Shown: positions 7,686-17,938 of the stretch, piece by piece
How the letters are laid out: every line of letters starts with the position of its first letter
Numbering within the stretch: position 1 is the stretch's first letter
Source: Mycolicibacterium wolinskyi
GTDB taxonomy: Bacteria; Actinomycetota; Actinomycetes; Mycobacteriales; Mycobacteriaceae
Reading direction: 5' to 3'
DNA: 64,000 nt
Assembly: GCF_002101965.1 (NCBI RefSeq)
Contig: NZ_LQQA01000005.1
Coordinates: 62,001 to 126,000 of the forward strand
Program-made: the position numbers and the translations under genes
Notes under the pieces: model-generated
What the model saw: the letters and a program-made list of their open reading frames with translations, nothing else
Databases searched by the model: none
Told to the model about the DNA's origin: nothing

Positions 7686-8888
7686 ATGTCGAACGGAAGC
7701 GCGAAACGCAGCCACGTCAGGATCGCCGCCGCGATCCTGGCCGCCATCGTGCTGGCCGCGGTGGTCTTCACCTACCTGTCCTATACCGCGGCGTTCACGC
7801 CGACCGACACCGTGACCGTGACCTCGCAGCGCGCCGGTCTGGTGATGGACCGCGACGCCAAGGTCAAGTACCGCGGTATCCAGGTGGGCAAGGTCTCCGA
7901 CATCGAATACGCCGGCAACGAAGCCAAGCTGACGCTGTCGATGAACCGCAACGAGCTGCGCTACATCCCGTCCAACGCCACCGTGCGGATCGCGGGTAAC
8001 ACGGTCTTCGGCGCCAAGTCGGTCGAGTTCCTGCCGCCCGATGAGCCGAAGGAAACCTCGCTCCGACCGGGCACCAACGTCGCGGCCAAGGACGTCCAGC
8101 TCGAGGTCAACACGCTGTTCCAGACGCTGTCGGATGTGCTCAACAAGATCGATCCGGTCAGCCTCAACGCGACGTTCACCGCACTCGGCGAAGGGTTGCG
8201 CGGCAACGGCGACGACCTCGGCGCGGCCATGAGCGGGCTGAATTACTACCTGCAGCAACTCAATCCGAAGTTGCCCACGCTGCAGGACGACCTGGCCAAG
8301 ACCGCCGTGGTGGCCAACATCTACGGCGACGCCGGGCCCGACATCGCCCGCGTGATCGACAACGTGCCCGCGCTGAACCGCACGATCATCGACGAGCAGG
8401 CCAACCTCAACGCCACGCTGCTGGCCGCGACCGGGCTGGCCAACAACGGCACCGCGACGCTGGAACCGGCCGCCGACGACTACATCGCCGCGATCCAGCG
8501 GTTGCGTGCCCCGCTGAAGGTCGCCGGCGACTACTCGCCGGAGTTCGGCTGCATCCTGCAGGGTGTTTCGATCGGTGTCGACCGGTTCGCGCCGATCATC
8601 GGCGGCATCCGGCCCGGTCTGTTCGTGGCGTCCAACTTCCTGCCCGGTGCACCGGCCTACACCTACCCCGAGAGCCTGCCGATCGTGAACGCCTCCGGCG
8701 GCCCGAACTGCCGTGGCCTGCCGAACATTCCGTCCAAGCAGTTCGGCGGCAGCTGGTATCACGCTCCCTTCCTGGTCACCGACAACGCCTACGTTCCGTT
8801 CCAGCCGAACACCGAACTGCAGTTCGACGCACCGGCGACGTTGCAGTTCCTGTTCAACGGCGCGTTCGCGGAAAGGGATGACTTCTGA
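7686..8888 (+). CDS. mce4A: Mce4A substrate-binding protein
   Basis: A 400-residue Mce protein, first of six. A single N-terminal membrane anchor (about residues 13-34) is followed by the MlaD/MCE domain (VTSQRAGLVMDRDAKVKYRGIQVGKV, roughly residues 44-118) and a long helical region rich in Leu/Asn heptad-like spacing. Mce subunits assemble into a hexameric periplasmic tube carrying sterol from the outer envelope to the YrbE permease. Start ATG 7686 is 6 nt after the yrbE4B stop in the conserved frame. It overlaps mce4B by 1 nt (TGATG). Because yrbE4B is frameshifted, ribosomes in the wrong frame would run 314 nt into this gene, which could weaken translational coupling. Confidence 0.95.
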   Translation: MSNGSAKRSHVRIAAAILAAIVLAAVVFTYLSYTAAFTPTDTVTVTSQRAGLVMDRDAKVKYRGIQVGKVSDIEYAGNEAKLTLSMNRNELRYIPSNATVRIAGNTVFGAKSVEFLPPDEPKETSLRPGTNVAAKDVQLEVNTLFQTLSDVLNKIDPVSLNATFTALGEGLRGNGDDLGAAMSGLNYYLQQLNPKLPTLQDDLAKTAVVANIYGDAGPDIARVIDNVPALNRTIIDEQANLNATLLAATGLANNGTATLEPAADDYIAAIQRLRAPLKVAGDYSPEFGCILQGVSIGVDRFAPIIGGIRPGLFVASNFLPGAPAYTYPESLPIVNASGGPNCRGLPNIPSKQFGGSWYHAPFLVTDNAYVPFQPNTELQFDAPATLQFLFNGAFAERDDF

Positions 8889-9925
8889 TGCGTCGCGATC
8901 GGACCATGCTCAAGGTCAGCGTCTTCACCGTCGCCATGCTGCTGGTGGCGGCGATGCTGGTCGTGGTGTTCGGCGAGTTCCGCTTCGCCGCGGGCAACGG
9001 CTATCACGCCACGTTCAGCGAGGCGTCGCGCCTCAAGGCCGGCCAGGACGTCCGCATCGCCGGGGTGCCGGTCGGCACGGTCAACGCGGTGAAGCTCAAC
9101 CCGGACAACACCGTCGACATCGAGTTCGACGTCAACAAGCGCTATCAGCTCTACACCTCCAGCCGGGCCGTGGTGCGTTACGAAAACCTGGTCGGCGACC
9201 GGTATCTGGAGATCACGTCCGGACCGGGTGAACTGCGCAAGCTGCCACCGGGCGGCACGATCGCGCTGCAGAACACCCAGCCCGCCCTGGATCTGGACGC
9301 GCTGCTCGGCGGTCTGCGACCGGTCCTCAAAGGGCTCGACGGCAACAAGGTCAACGAGGTCTCCAACGCCGTGATCGAACTGCTGCAGGGGCAGGGCGGT
9401 GCGTTGTCGAATCTGCTGACGAGCACGAGCGCGTTCACCCAGAACCTGGCCGCGCGCGATCAGCTGATCGGTGACGTGATCACCAACCTCAACACCGTGC
9501 TCGGCACCGTCGACGAGAAGGGCGCCCAGTTCGACGCCAGCGTCGACGAACTGCAGAAGCTCATCACGGGGTTGGCCGAAGGGCGCGATCCCATCGCCGG
9601 GGCGATCGCGCCACTGGCGTCGGCCGAGAACGACCTGACCGCAATGCTGGAGGCCTCGCGCCGGCCGATCCAGGGTGTCATCGAGAACGCCCGGCCGCTC
9701 GCGCAGCGCATGGACGAGCGCAAGGGCGACATCAACAAGGTCATCGAACCGCTTGCGGAGAACTACCTGCGGCTCAACGCACTCGGTGCGTACGGCTCGT
9801 TCTTCAACATCTACTACTGCTCGATCCGGATGAAGGTCAACGGACCGGCAGGCAGCGACATTCTGATTCCGTTCGGCGGCCCGCCGGACCCGTCCAAGGG
9901 GAGGTGTGCACCGAAAGATGGCTAA
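8888..9925 (+). CDS. mce4B: Mce4B substrate-binding protein
   Basis: A 345-residue Mce protein with an N-terminal membrane anchor (MLKVSVFTVAMLLVAAMLVVVF, about residues 6-27) and an MCE domain whose core reads ASRLKAGQDVRIAGVPVGTV (about residues 46-65). The helical tail contains NKVNEVSNAVIELLQ-type segments, as in Mce tube subunits. It shares 1 nt with mce4A and 8 nt with mce4C. It is expected to be the second ring subunit of the Mce4 heterohexamer. Confidence 0.95.
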   Translation: MRRDRTMLKVSVFTVAMLLVAAMLVVVFGEFRFAAGNGYHATFSEASRLKAGQDVRIAGVPVGTVNAVKLNPDNTVDIEFDVNKRYQLYTSSRAVVRYENLVGDRYLEITSGPGELRKLPPGGTIALQNTQPALDLDALLGGLRPVLKGLDGNKVNEVSNAVIELLQGQGGALSNLLTSTSAFTQNLAARDQLIGDVITNLNTVLGTVDEKGAQFDASVDELQKLITGLAEGRDPIAGAIAPLASAENDLTAMLEASRRPIQGVIENARPLAQRMDERKGDINKVIEPLAENYLRLNALGAYGSFFNIYYCSIRMKVNGPAGSDILIPFGGPPDPSKGRCAPKDG

Positions 9926-10976
9926 CTCACGTGAGTCGAATCCCTTGCGCACCGGGGTCCTCGGCATCTTCGTGGTGACGTGCCTGGTGCTGGTGTCGTT
10001 CGGGTACACCGGGCTGCCCTTCTACCCGCAGGGCAAGCCGTACGAGGCGTACTTCAGCGACGCCGGCGGCATCAACCCCGGCAACGACGTGAACGTCTCG
10101 GGCATCACCGTCGGCAAGGTCACCGGAGTGGCGTTGGCCGGTGATGCCGCCAAGGTCAGTTTCACCGTCGACCGCAACATCAAGGTCGGCGACCAGTCAC
10201 TGGTCGCCATCAAGACCGACACCGTGCTCGGCGAGAAGTCGCTCGCGGTCACCCCGAAGGGTTCCGGCTCGCAGACCGTCATCCCGTTGGGGCGCACCAC
10301 GACTCCCTACACCCTCAACACGGCTCTGCAAGATCTCGGACAGAACGTCAGCGATCTCGACAAGCCGAAGTTCGAGCAGGCCCTGCAGACCCTCACCGAC
10401 ACGCTGCGCGACGCCACGCCACAGTTGCGGGGCGCGCTCGACGGTGTGGCCAACCTGTCGCGGAGCATCAACAAGCGCGACGAGGCGCTCGAGCAGCTGC
10501 TGATGCACGCGAAGCGCGTGTCGGATCTGCTGGCGCAGCGCGCCGGGCAGGTCAACCAGCTCGTCACCGACGGCAACATGCTGTTCGCCGCGCTCGACGA
10601 ACGCAGGCAGGCGCTGAGCAACCTGATCGCCGGCATCGACGATGTGTCCAAACAGCTTTCGGGATTCGTCGCCGACAACCGCCGCGAGTTCAAGCCGGCC
10701 CTGGAGAAGCTGAACCTGGTGATGGACAACCTGCTGGAACGTCGCGAGCACATCGGCGAGGCGCTCAAGCGCTTGCCGCCGTACGCGACCGCACTCGGCG
10801 AGGTCGTCGGCTCGGGGCCCGGCTTCCAGATCAACCTGTACGGTTTGCCGCCCGCGGCGATGTCCGAGGTACTGCTGGACACCTACTTCCAACCGGGCAA
10901 ACTGCCGGACAGCCTCGCCGACATGTTGCGCGGTTATATCTCCGAGCGGACGATCATTAGGCCGAAATCGCCATGA
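9918..10976 (+). CDS. mce4C: Mce4C substrate-binding protein
   Basis: A 352-residue Mce protein. ATG 9918 (MANSRESNPLRTG) is chosen over an in-frame GTG at 9906 because homologues begin with a short basic leader before the membrane anchor (GVLGIFVVTCLVLVSFGY). The MCE core is AGGINPGNDVNVSGITVGKV, followed by a helical domain. It overlaps mce4B by 8 nt and mce4D by 4 nt (ATGA), which indicates translational coupling. It is the third tube subunit of the Mce4 transporter. Confidence 0.95.
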   Translation: MANSRESNPLRTGVLGIFVVTCLVLVSFGYTGLPFYPQGKPYEAYFSDAGGINPGNDVNVSGITVGKVTGVALAGDAAKVSFTVDRNIKVGDQSLVAIKTDTVLGEKSLAVTPKGSGSQTVIPLGRTTTPYTLNTALQDLGQNVSDLDKPKFEQALQTLTDTLRDATPQLRGALDGVANLSRSINKRDEALEQLLMHAKRVSDLLAQRAGQVNQLVTDGNMLFAALDERRQALSNLIAGIDDVSKQLSGFVADNRREFKPALEKLNLVMDNLLERREHIGEALKRLPPYATALGEVVGSGPGFQINLYGLPPAAMSEVLLDTYFQPGKLPDSLADMLRGYISERTIIRPKSP

Positions 10977-12397
10977 CCCAAGACAATTCGGTGTCCAGCC
11001 GCAGTCGCTGGCTTCGTATCGGACTGGCCGCCCTGCTGCTGGTGACCCTGGCGGTCGGGGTGTTCCAGGTGTGGCCGTCGCGGGTCGGTCACAAGCTGAC
11101 CGCCTACTTCACCAACGCGGTCGGGCTGTATCCGGGCGACGAGGTGCGCGTGGTCGGCGTGCCGGTCGGCAAGATCGACTCGATCGAGCCGAGGCCGTCC
11201 GACGTCAAGATCACGATGACCATCGACGACGGCGTCAAGGTGCCCGCCGACGCCAAGGCCTTGATCATCGCACCGAACCTGGTGTCGGCCAGGTTCATTC
11301 AGCTCACCCCGGCCTACACCGAGGGCGACGTCATGGCCGAGGGCGCGTCGATCGGCCTGGACCGCACGGGCGTTCCGGTCGAGTGGGACGAGGTCAAAGA
11401 GCAGCTGACCCAGCTCAGCACGCAGCTCGGCCCGCAGCAGGGCTCGGTTCAGGGCCCGCTTTCGCAGTTCGTCAACCAGGCCGCCGACACGTTCGACGGC
11501 AACGGCGACTCGTTCCGCAATGCGTTGCGCGAGCTGTCCCAAACGGCTGGGCGACTGGGCGATTCGCGTGCGGATCTGTTCGGCACGATCAGGAATCTGC
11601 AGGTTCTGGTCGACGCGCTGTCCAACAGCAACGAGCAGATCGTGCAGTTCACCAACCATGTGGCGTCGGTGTCGCAGGTGCTGGCCGACAGCTCCAGTGG
11701 GCTGGACTCGACGCTGGCCACGCTCAATCAGGCGCTCAGCGATGTCCGTGGCTTCCTCGACGAGAGCAACGACGCGCTCATCGCGCAGGTGGGCAAGCTC
11801 GCCGACTTCACCCAGATACTCACCGACCACAGCGACGACATCGAGCAGATCCTGCACATCACGCCCAACGGCCTGGCGAACTTCTACAACATCTACAACC
11901 CGGCCCAGGGCACCGTCGGTGGTCTGCTCTCACTGCCCAACTTCGCGAACCCGGTGCAGTTCATCTGCGGCGGCACGTTCGACACCGGTGCCAACCCGGA
12001 CAACTACAAGCGGGCCGAGATCTGTAGGCAGCGCATGGGTCCGGTGCTCAAGCGCATCACGATGAACTACCCGCCGTTGCTGTTCCACCCGATCAACAGC
12101 ATCACGGCCTACAAGGGCCAGATCATCTACGACACCCCGGAGACCGAGGCCAAGTCGGAGACGCCGGTGCCGTACCTGCAGTGGCAGAACGCCCCTGGTG
12201 TGACGCCGCCGCAGATCCCGCCGGACGCGTCGCTGAGCTCGCTGATCCTGCCGCCCGACCCGGCTGCGGCGGCGCCGGGTGCGCCTGCCCTTCCGCCACC
12301 GACGAGCTCGCACATGGGCGGACCTGAGGCGCCGGCCCCTGGCCCCGCCCCCGATCCGGCCGCACCGCTGCCCCCGCAGGCAGGAGCCGGCGGATGA
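10973..12397 (+). CDS. mce4D: Mce4D substrate-binding protein, Pro-rich C-terminus
   Basis: A 474-residue Mce protein: membrane anchor around residues 14-31, MCE core NAVGLYPGDEVRVVGVPVGKI, helical region to about residue 300, then an FNIYN-like segment and a domain with three cysteines (ICGG, AEICRQ). The last 70 residues are rich in Pro and Ala and probably extended, reaching through the cell wall. It overlaps mce4C and mce4E by 4 nt each. Proline-rich tails of this kind are typical of MceD and MceF subunits. Confidence 0.95.
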   Translation: MTQDNSVSSRSRWLRIGLAALLLVTLAVGVFQVWPSRVGHKLTAYFTNAVGLYPGDEVRVVGVPVGKIDSIEPRPSDVKITMTIDDGVKVPADAKALIIAPNLVSARFIQLTPAYTEGDVMAEGASIGLDRTGVPVEWDEVKEQLTQLSTQLGPQQGSVQGPLSQFVNQAADTFDGNGDSFRNALRELSQTAGRLGDSRADLFGTIRNLQVLVDALSNSNEQIVQFTNHVASVSQVLADSSSGLDSTLATLNQALSDVRGFLDESNDALIAQVGKLADFTQILTDHSDDIEQILHITPNGLANFYNIYNPAQGTVGGLLSLPNFANPVQFICGGTFDTGANPDNYKRAEICRQRMGPVLKRITMNYPPLLFHPINSITAYKGQIIYDTPETEAKSETPVPYLQWQNAPGVTPPQIPPDASLSSLILPPDPAAAAPGAPALPPPTSSHMGGPEAPAPGPAPDPAAPLPPQAGAGG

Positions 12398-13602
12398 CCT
12401 CATCGATCACAAGAGGTAAAGCGTTGGGAAGCAAGGCATCACGGCTCACCTGCCGGACGGTGGCCTTCGGCAGCGGCGCGATGCTGTTGGCGGGATGCCA
12501 GTTCGGCGGCCTCAATTCGCTCAACATGCCCGGCACCGCAGGGCACGGTCCCGGCTCCTACACCGTCACGGTGCAGCTGCCGGATGTGGCGACGCTGCCG
12601 CAGAACTCGCCGGTGATGGTCGACGACGTGACTGTCGGCAGCGTGTCCGGCCTCGACGCGGTGCAGCGTCCGGACGGAACGTTCTACGCGGCCGTCGAGT
12701 TGTCGCTCGACGGCAACGTCAAACTCCCGGCCAACGCCACCGCGCGGGTGGCACAGACATCGCTGCTCGGCTCCCAGCACGTCGAACTGGCCGCGCCGGC
12801 CGACGAGCCGGGGGAGGGCGAGCTGCGCGAGGGCTCCAACATCGCGTTGGCCGAATCCGGCCGATATCCGACCACCGAGGAGGTGCTGTCCTCGCTCGGG
12901 ATGGTGGTCAACAAGGGCAATCTCGGAGCCCTGCAGGACATCACCGATGAGGCGTATGCGGCCGTGGCCGGCCGCGCGGGCAGTTTCACCGACCTGATTC
13001 CCCGCCTGGCCGAGCTGACGTCGTCGCTGGACCGCCAAACCAACGACATCATCGCCGCTGCCGACGGTCTCAACCGGTTCGCGTCGATCTTGGCTCGCAG
13101 CAAGGACAATCTGGGCCGCACGCTCGACACGTTGCCCGCGGCGCTCAAGGTGCTCAACGACAACCGCACGAACATCGTCGAGGCGTTCACCGCACTGCGC
13201 AGCTTCGCCGAGGTGGGCTCGCGCATCCTGTCGCAGACGAAGGACGATTTCGCGGCGGATCTCAAGGACCTCTATCCGGTGATCAAGGCGTTCAACGACA
13301 ACGTCGATGACTTCATCAAGGACCTGGAGTTCCTGCCGACGTTCCCGTTCCACTACAAGTACCTGCGCCAAGCGGTCCGCGGTGACTATCTGAACGTGTT
13401 CGTGACGTTCGACCTCACATTGCGGCGGTTCGGCGAGTCGATGTTCACCACCTCGGGCTTCGATCCGAACATGAAGCACATGAGCGAGGTCATCAATCCG
13501 CCGGACTTCCTGACCGGTGCGATGGCGAACCTGTCCGGACAGGCCGCCGACCCGTTCAAGATCCCACCGGGTACCGCGACACAGCACGAGGGGACGCCGT
13601 AA
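12394..13602 (+). CDS. mce4E: Mce4E lipoprotein (LprN type)
   Basis: A 402-residue Mce protein that is also a lipoprotein: the leader ends in the lipobox LLAGC (Cys at residue 35), so the mature protein would be lipidated and anchored outside the membrane rather than by a helix. The MCE core is LPQNSPVMVDDVTVGSV. In M. tuberculosis the fifth gene of each mce operon encodes a lipoprotein (LprN for mce4). The start ATG 12394 overlaps the mce4D stop (ATGA); an ATG/TTG choice further in would cut the positively charged leader. It shares 1-2 nt with mce4F. Confidence 0.95.
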   Translation: MTSSITRGKALGSKASRLTCRTVAFGSGAMLLAGCQFGGLNSLNMPGTAGHGPGSYTVTVQLPDVATLPQNSPVMVDDVTVGSVSGLDAVQRPDGTFYAAVELSLDGNVKLPANATARVAQTSLLGSQHVELAAPADEPGEGELREGSNIALAESGRYPTTEEVLSSLGMVVNKGNLGALQDITDEAYAAVAGRAGSFTDLIPRLAELTSSLDRQTNDIIAAADGLNRFASILARSKDNLGRTLDTLPAALKVLNDNRTNIVEAFTALRSFAEVGSRILSQTKDDFAADLKDLYPVIKAFNDNVDDFIKDLEFLPTFPFHYKYLRQAVRGDYLNVFVTFDLTLRRFGESMFTTSGFDPNMKHMSEVINPPDFLTGAMANLSGQAADPFKIPPGTATQHEGTP

Positions 13603-15326
13603 TGATCGACCGGCTGACTCGGATGCAATTGATGATCTTCGGGATCGTCACGGTGCTGACCGTGGGCGCGATCTCGATCTTCTATCTGCACCTGCCCGCC
13701 GCGGTCGGCATCGGCACCTACAACGTGAACGCCAACTTCGTTGCCGGCGGCGGTATCTACCAGAACGCCAACGTGACCTACCGCGGCGTCACCGTGGGGC
13801 GCGTCGAGTCGGTGGGGCTGGCGCCCGACGGCGTCGTCGCCAAGATGCGGCTGAACAGCAGCACCGCCATCCCGGAGAATGTCACCGCCACCGTCAAGAG
13901 TGTCTCGGCCGTCGGCGAGCAGTACATCGACCTGATCCCGCCCGACGATCCGTCGGCGGACAAACTGCGCAACGGCGCCACCATCGACCAGCAGAACACC
14001 CGCGTCGGCCAGGACATCGCCGGCCTCCTGCAAGAGGCCGACAATCTGGTCAGCAGCATCGGGGACAGCCGGCTGCAGGACCTGCTGCGCGAAACGTTCA
14101 AGGCGTTCAACGGCTCCGGGCCCGAACTCGCGCGGTTGATCGAATCGTCGCGGCTGCTGGTGGACGAGGCCAACGCCAATTACGACCAGACCACCAAGCT
14201 CATCGACCAGGCCGGTCCGTTCCTGGATGCCCAGATCCGTGGTGGCGACGACATCCGGTCCCTGGCCGAGGGCCTGGCGCGGTTCACCGGGGAGGTCTCC
14301 AACGCCGATCCGCAGCTGCGCACGACGCTCAAGACCGTGCCCGGCGCGACGGCCGAGGCCAACACCGCGTTCAGCGGGATCCGGCCGACGTTCCCGATCC
14401 TTGCGGCCAACCTGGCCAACTTCGGGCGCATCGGCGTGATCTACAGCAAGTCGCTCGAGCAGGCGTTGGTGATCTTCCCGGCCTTGATGTCGGCACTCAA
14501 CACGGTGGCCGGCGGCGTCCCCACCGATGAGGGCGGCAAGCTCGACTTCAAGGTCGACCTCGGCGATCCACCGCCGTGTTCGGTGGGCTTCATCCCGGCG
14601 ACCGAGATCCGGTCGCCTGCCGACGAGACGCTGCGCGAGCTTCCCCCCGACCTGTACTGCAAGACCGCACAGAACGATCCGGCGGTCGTGCGTGGGGCGC
14701 GTAACTATCCGTGCATGGAGTTCCCCGGCAAGCGGGCGCCCACGATCCAGCTGTGCCGCGATCCCAACGGTTATGTGCCGATCGGCAGCAACCCGTGGCG
14801 TGGTCCGCCGGTGCCGTACGGGACCCCGATCGAGGACGGGCGAAACATTCTGCCGCCCAACAAGTTCCCGATGATCCCGCCGCAGGTGGATCCGGATCCT
14901 GGGCCACCGGTGGTGCAACTGCCGCCGGGTGTGCAGCCGGGGCCGGGGCCCGCGCCGCACGCGCCGTTCCCGCTGCCGGTGCCGCCGAACCAGGTGGGCC
15001 CGCCTCCGCCGCCGTTGCCGTACTACGCGCCGCCGGATCAGATCGTGCCGCCATACGGCCGCACGGCCCCGCCGCCGGCGGGTGTTCCGCCTGCGGTACC
15101 GCCGCCGGCGCCGCCCGCCGGGGCCCCGATCCCGCCTCCCGCGGGGGACGGTCCGCTGCCCGCCGAGGCACCACTGGCCAGCCCGCAAGGTATCGGCACC
15201 TACGATCAGCACAGTGGGGTCTTCGCGGCCGGCGACGGCGGCACCGGTGTGTACGCACCCGGAGCCGACAACCTGGCACCCGCGGAGACCTGGGTAGACC
15301 TGATGCTGGATCCAAGGCAGGCTTGA
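13602..15326 (+). CDS. mce4F: Mce4F substrate-binding protein with long Pro-rich tail
   Basis: A 574-residue Mce protein, last of the six. A membrane anchor lies at about residues 8-26, the MCE core at GGGIYQNANVTYRGVTVGRV, and a helical domain reaches about residue 300. A four-cysteine stretch follows (CSVGF, YCKTAQ, PCMEF, LCRDP), then about 150 residues of Pro/Gly/Ala-rich sequence with many PPP runs. The tail is considerably longer than in the other subunits and likely spans the cell wall. It overlaps mce4E and mam4A by 1 nt. Confidence 0.95.
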   Translation: MIDRLTRMQLMIFGIVTVLTVGAISIFYLHLPAAVGIGTYNVNANFVAGGGIYQNANVTYRGVTVGRVESVGLAPDGVVAKMRLNSSTAIPENVTATVKSVSAVGEQYIDLIPPDDPSADKLRNGATIDQQNTRVGQDIAGLLQEADNLVSSIGDSRLQDLLRETFKAFNGSGPELARLIESSRLLVDEANANYDQTTKLIDQAGPFLDAQIRGGDDIRSLAEGLARFTGEVSNADPQLRTTLKTVPGATAEANTAFSGIRPTFPILAANLANFGRIGVIYSKSLEQALVIFPALMSALNTVAGGVPTDEGGKLDFKVDLGDPPPCSVGFIPATEIRSPADETLRELPPDLYCKTAQNDPAVVRGARNYPCMEFPGKRAPTIQLCRDPNGYVPIGSNPWRGPPVPYGTPIEDGRNILPPNKFPMIPPQVDPDPGPPVVQLPPGVQPGPGPAPHAPFPLPVPPNQVGPPPPPLPYYAPPDQIVPPYGRTAPPPAGVPPAVPPPAPPAGAPIPPPAGDGPLPAEAPLASPQGIGTYDQHSGVFAAGDGGTGVYAPGADNLAPAETWVDLMLDPRQA

Positions 15327-16015
15327 TGAGCGAAGACACGGCCTTAGAAACCTCGAGGCCGGTGCGCCGCCGTGCGTCCCGGGCGGCCGGCCCGGCCGCC
15401 GGTGAGGCAACGGCGACGACGACGGCAGAGGTGCGGGTCGAGCCGCCCGTGACCAAGGTCCGGGTGGCCAAACCCGTCAAGGCGCCGCCGCGGCGTCGGC
15501 CCAACGGCCGGCTGGTGGCGATCGTCGCGGCCGCGGTGTTGGCAGTCGCGACAGTGGGCATGGGTGTCCTGACCTATGTGATGGTCGATCAACAGCGCAC
15601 GGTCGATGCCGCACAGGCCCGCGACGAGCGCTTCGTCGACACGGCCAAGCAGACCGTGGTCAACATGTTCAGCTACACGCAGGAAACCATCGACGAGAGC
15701 GTGAACCGATTCGTCGACGGGACCAGCGGGCCCCTGCGCGACATGATGAGCCAGGGCAACAACGTCGACAATCTCAAGGCGCTGTTCCGCGACACCAATG
15801 CCAGCTCCGAGGCCGTGGTCAACGGGGCCGCGCTGGAGAAGGTCGACGAGATCGCGAACAACGCCTCGGTGCTGGTGTCGGTGTGGGTGACGGTCACCGA
15901 CCTCGACGGGGTGAACTCGCCCACGCGTCCGTACCGGCTGCGCGTCATCGTGCACGAGGACGACAACGGTCACATGACCGGCTACGACCTCAAGTATCCC
16001 GACGGGGGCAACTGA
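15326..16015 (+). CDS. mam4A: Mce-associated membrane protein Mam4A
   Basis: A 229-residue protein with an Ala/Arg-rich cytoplasmic N-terminus (about 65 residues), one membrane helix (LVAIVAAAVLAVATVGMGVLTYVMV, about residues 63-87) and an extracytoplasmic NTF2-like domain ending in GHMTGYDLKYPDGGN. It corresponds to Rv3493c. Mam proteins are thought to stabilise Mce complexes. The start ATG 15326 overlaps the mce4F stop (TGATG). Also called Mas4A in some literature. Confidence 0.9.
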   Translation: MSEDTALETSRPVRRRASRAAGPAAGEATATTTAEVRVEPPVTKVRVAKPVKAPPRRRPNGRLVAIVAAAVLAVATVGMGVLTYVMVDQQRTVDAAQARDERFVDTAKQTVVNMFSYTQETIDESVNRFVDGTSGPLRDMMSQGNNVDNLKALFRDTNASSEAVVNGAALEKVDEIANNASVLVSVWVTVTDLDGVNSPTRPYRLRVIVHEDDNGHMTGYDLKYPDGGN

Positions 16016-16500
16016 TGCGGTCGAAAGTCGCCGGGCTGCTGATCGGCCTGCTGGCGGTGGCGTTCGTCGCGCTGTCGGGTGCCGGGGGAGTGCTGTACTG
16101 GAACCGCGTGCAGCAGCACGGGCAGCAAGCCACCCGCGCCGAGTTGGCTCCGCTGGCGGCCGACCAGATCCCGAAGATGTTCGGCTACGACTACCAGACC
16201 GTCGAGCGCAGCCTCATCGAGACCTATCCGCTGCTCACTCCCGACTTCCGGCAGAAGTTCGAGGAGGACGCGACCAAGACGGTGATCCCCGAGGCGCGCA
16301 AGCGTCAGCTCGTCGTGCAGATCAACGTCGTCGGCGTCGGTGTCATGGCCGCGCAGCGGGAGTCCGGTTCGGTGCTCGTGTACATGAACCGCACGGTCAC
16401 CGACCAGTCCCGCCAGCCGCTCTACGACGGCAGCCGGCTGCGCGTCGAGTACCGCAAGGTCGACGGCAAATGGCTGATCGACGCGATCAATCCGATTTAG
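16015..16500 (+). CDS. mam4B: Mce-associated membrane protein Mam4B
   Basis: A 161-residue single-span membrane protein: helix at about residues 5-27 ([25 protein letters not shown]), then an NTF2-like extracytoplasmic domain ending [20 protein letters not shown], the typical Mam ending. It corresponds to Rv3492c and closes the mce4 operon. Its start overlaps the mam4A stop (TGATG), and its 3' end overlaps the convergent otsA by 14 nt, leaving no room for a conventional terminator between the two transcription units. Confidence 0.9.
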   Translation: MRSKVAGLLIGLLAVAFVALSGAGGVLYWNRVQQHGQQATRAELAPLAADQIPKMFGYDYQTVERSLIETYPLLTPDFRQKFEEDATKTVIPEARKRQLVVQINVVGVGVMAAQRESGSVLVYMNRTVTDQSRQPLYDGSRLRVEYRKVDGKWLIDAINPI

Positions 16501-17938
16501 TCGACGCCAGCGCTTCGAGGAACGACCGGGCCCACCGATCGACATCGTGGGCGAGCACCTGCCTGCGCAGTGCGCGCATCCGGCGCTTGCCCTCCTCTGG
16601 GATCTGGGTGAGCGCAGCCTCGATGGCATCCTTGACGCCTTCGAGGTCGTGCGGGTTCGCGAGATACGCCTGACGCAATTCCGCTGCCGCGCCGGTGAAT
16701 TCACTGAGCACCAGCGCGCCGCCGAGATCGCTGCGGCAGGCGACGTACTCCTTGGCCACGAGATTCATGCCGTCCCGCAACGGGGTTACCAGCATGACGT
16801 CGGCGGCCACGAAGAACGCGATGAGCTCATCGCGCGGCACCGGCCGGTGGATGTAGTGCACGAGCGGATGGCCGACTTCGCCGTACTCGCCGTTGATGTG
16901 GCCGACCTGACGCTCGATGTCCTCGCGCATCGCGATGTAGCTCTCGACGCGCTCACGGCTGGGTGTCGCCAGCTGCACCAGAACGGTGTCGTCGCGTTTG
17001 ACGCGGCTTTCCTCGAGTAGTTCGGAGAAGGCCCGTAGTCGGACGTCGATGCCCTTGGTGTAATCGAGCCGGTCGACCCCGAGCAGGATCTTGCGTGGGT
17101 TGCCGAGCTCGGCACGGATCTGGCGCGCCCGCTGCCGGATGCTGCGGTTGCGGGCCTTGCTGTCGAGTTCGGCCGAGTCGATCGAGATCGGGAAGGCCCC
17201 GACTTTGACGGTGCGGAAACCGACGTGCACCTCACCGAAGCGCGAACGCACTCCGACCGAGGCCCGGGAGGCATTGGCGCCGACCAGCCGTCGCGACAGC
17301 ACCAGGAAGTTCTGCGCTCCGCCGGGCAGATGGAAGCCGACCAGGTCCGCCCCGAGCAGGCCCTCGACGATCTCCGTGCGCCACGGCATCTGCATGAACA
17401 GCTCGACGGGCGGGAACGGGATGTGCAGGAAGAAGCCGATGGTGACGTCGGGACGCAGCATGCGCAGCATCTTCGGCACCAGTTGCAGCTGGTAATCCTG
17501 GATCCAGACCGTCGCGCCCTGGGCCGCGGCCCGTGCGGTGGCCTCGGCGAACCGGCGGTTCACGTCGACGTAGCTGTCCCACCATTCGCGGTGGTATTCG
17601 GGTTTGACGATCAGATCGTGGTAGAGCGGCCACAGGGTTGCGTTGGAGAATCCCTCGTAGTAACTCGCCACGTCCTCGGCGGACAGCGAAACGGGAAAGA
17701 GCTGCAGACCGTCCTCGACGATCGGCTCTTCGTCGCTGTCGGGGATACCGGCCCAGCCGATCCACGCGCCACGGCGTTTGCGCAGCAATGGCTCCAGGGC
17801 GGTCACCAGACCGCCCGGGCTCCGCTTCCACGTCGTGCTGCCGTCCGGCAACCGCTCCATGTCGATCGGCAGCCGATTGGCCACCACGACAAAGTCGGAA
17901 TTTCCGGAGACGGAATTGCGGCCGCCCTCCGGAGACAT
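16487..17938 (-). CDS. otsA: Trehalose-6-phosphate synthase OtsA
   Basis: A 483-residue GT20 glycosyltransferase that makes trehalose-6-phosphate from a nucleoside-diphosphate glucose and glucose-6-phosphate in the cytosol. Family motifs include VVVANRLP near the N-terminus, [44 protein letters not shown] and the donor-site segment [18 protein letters not shown]. Trehalose is essential for mycobacterial envelope lipids. The start ATG 17938 directly follows the stop of a 54-residue gene (TAGATG), so the two are coupled. M. tuberculosis has the same arrangement (Rv3490 beside the small Rv3489). Confidence 0.97.
   Translation of the reverse strand: MSPEGGRNSVSGNSDFVVVANRLPIDMERLPDGSTTWKRSPGGLVTALEPLLRKRRGAWIGWAGIPDSDEEPIVEDGLQLFPVSLSAEDVASYYEGFSNATLWPLYHDLIVKPEYHREWWDSYVDVNRRFAEATARAAAQGATVWIQDYQLQLVPKMLRMLRPDVTIGFFLHIPFPPVELFMQMPWRTEIVEGLLGADLVGFHLPGGAQNFLVLSRRLVGANASRASVGVRSRFGEVHVGFRTVKVGAFPISIDSAELDSKARNRSIRQRARQIRAELGNPRKILLGVDRLDYTKGIDVRLRAFSELLEESRVKRDDTVLVQLATPSRERVESYIAMREDIERQVGHINGEYGEVGHPLVHYIHRPVPRDELIAFFVAADVMLVTPLRDGMNLVAKEYVACRSDLGGALVLSEFTGAAAELRQAYLANPHDLEGVKDAIEAALTQIPEEGKRRMRALRRQVLAHDVDRWARSFLEALASTKSD

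Noticed and set aside
6833..7999. A single 388-residue YrbE4B-like protein reaching into mce4A
   Set aside because: After residue 231 the composition becomes arginine/histidine-rich with no membrane helix, while the conserved YrbE ending lies in the next frame; it is a frameshift product.
13386..15410. A 674-residue minus-strand frame opposite mce4F
   Set aside because: Arg/His/Asp-rich composition typical of antisense GC-rich frames; mce4F is complete on the other strand.
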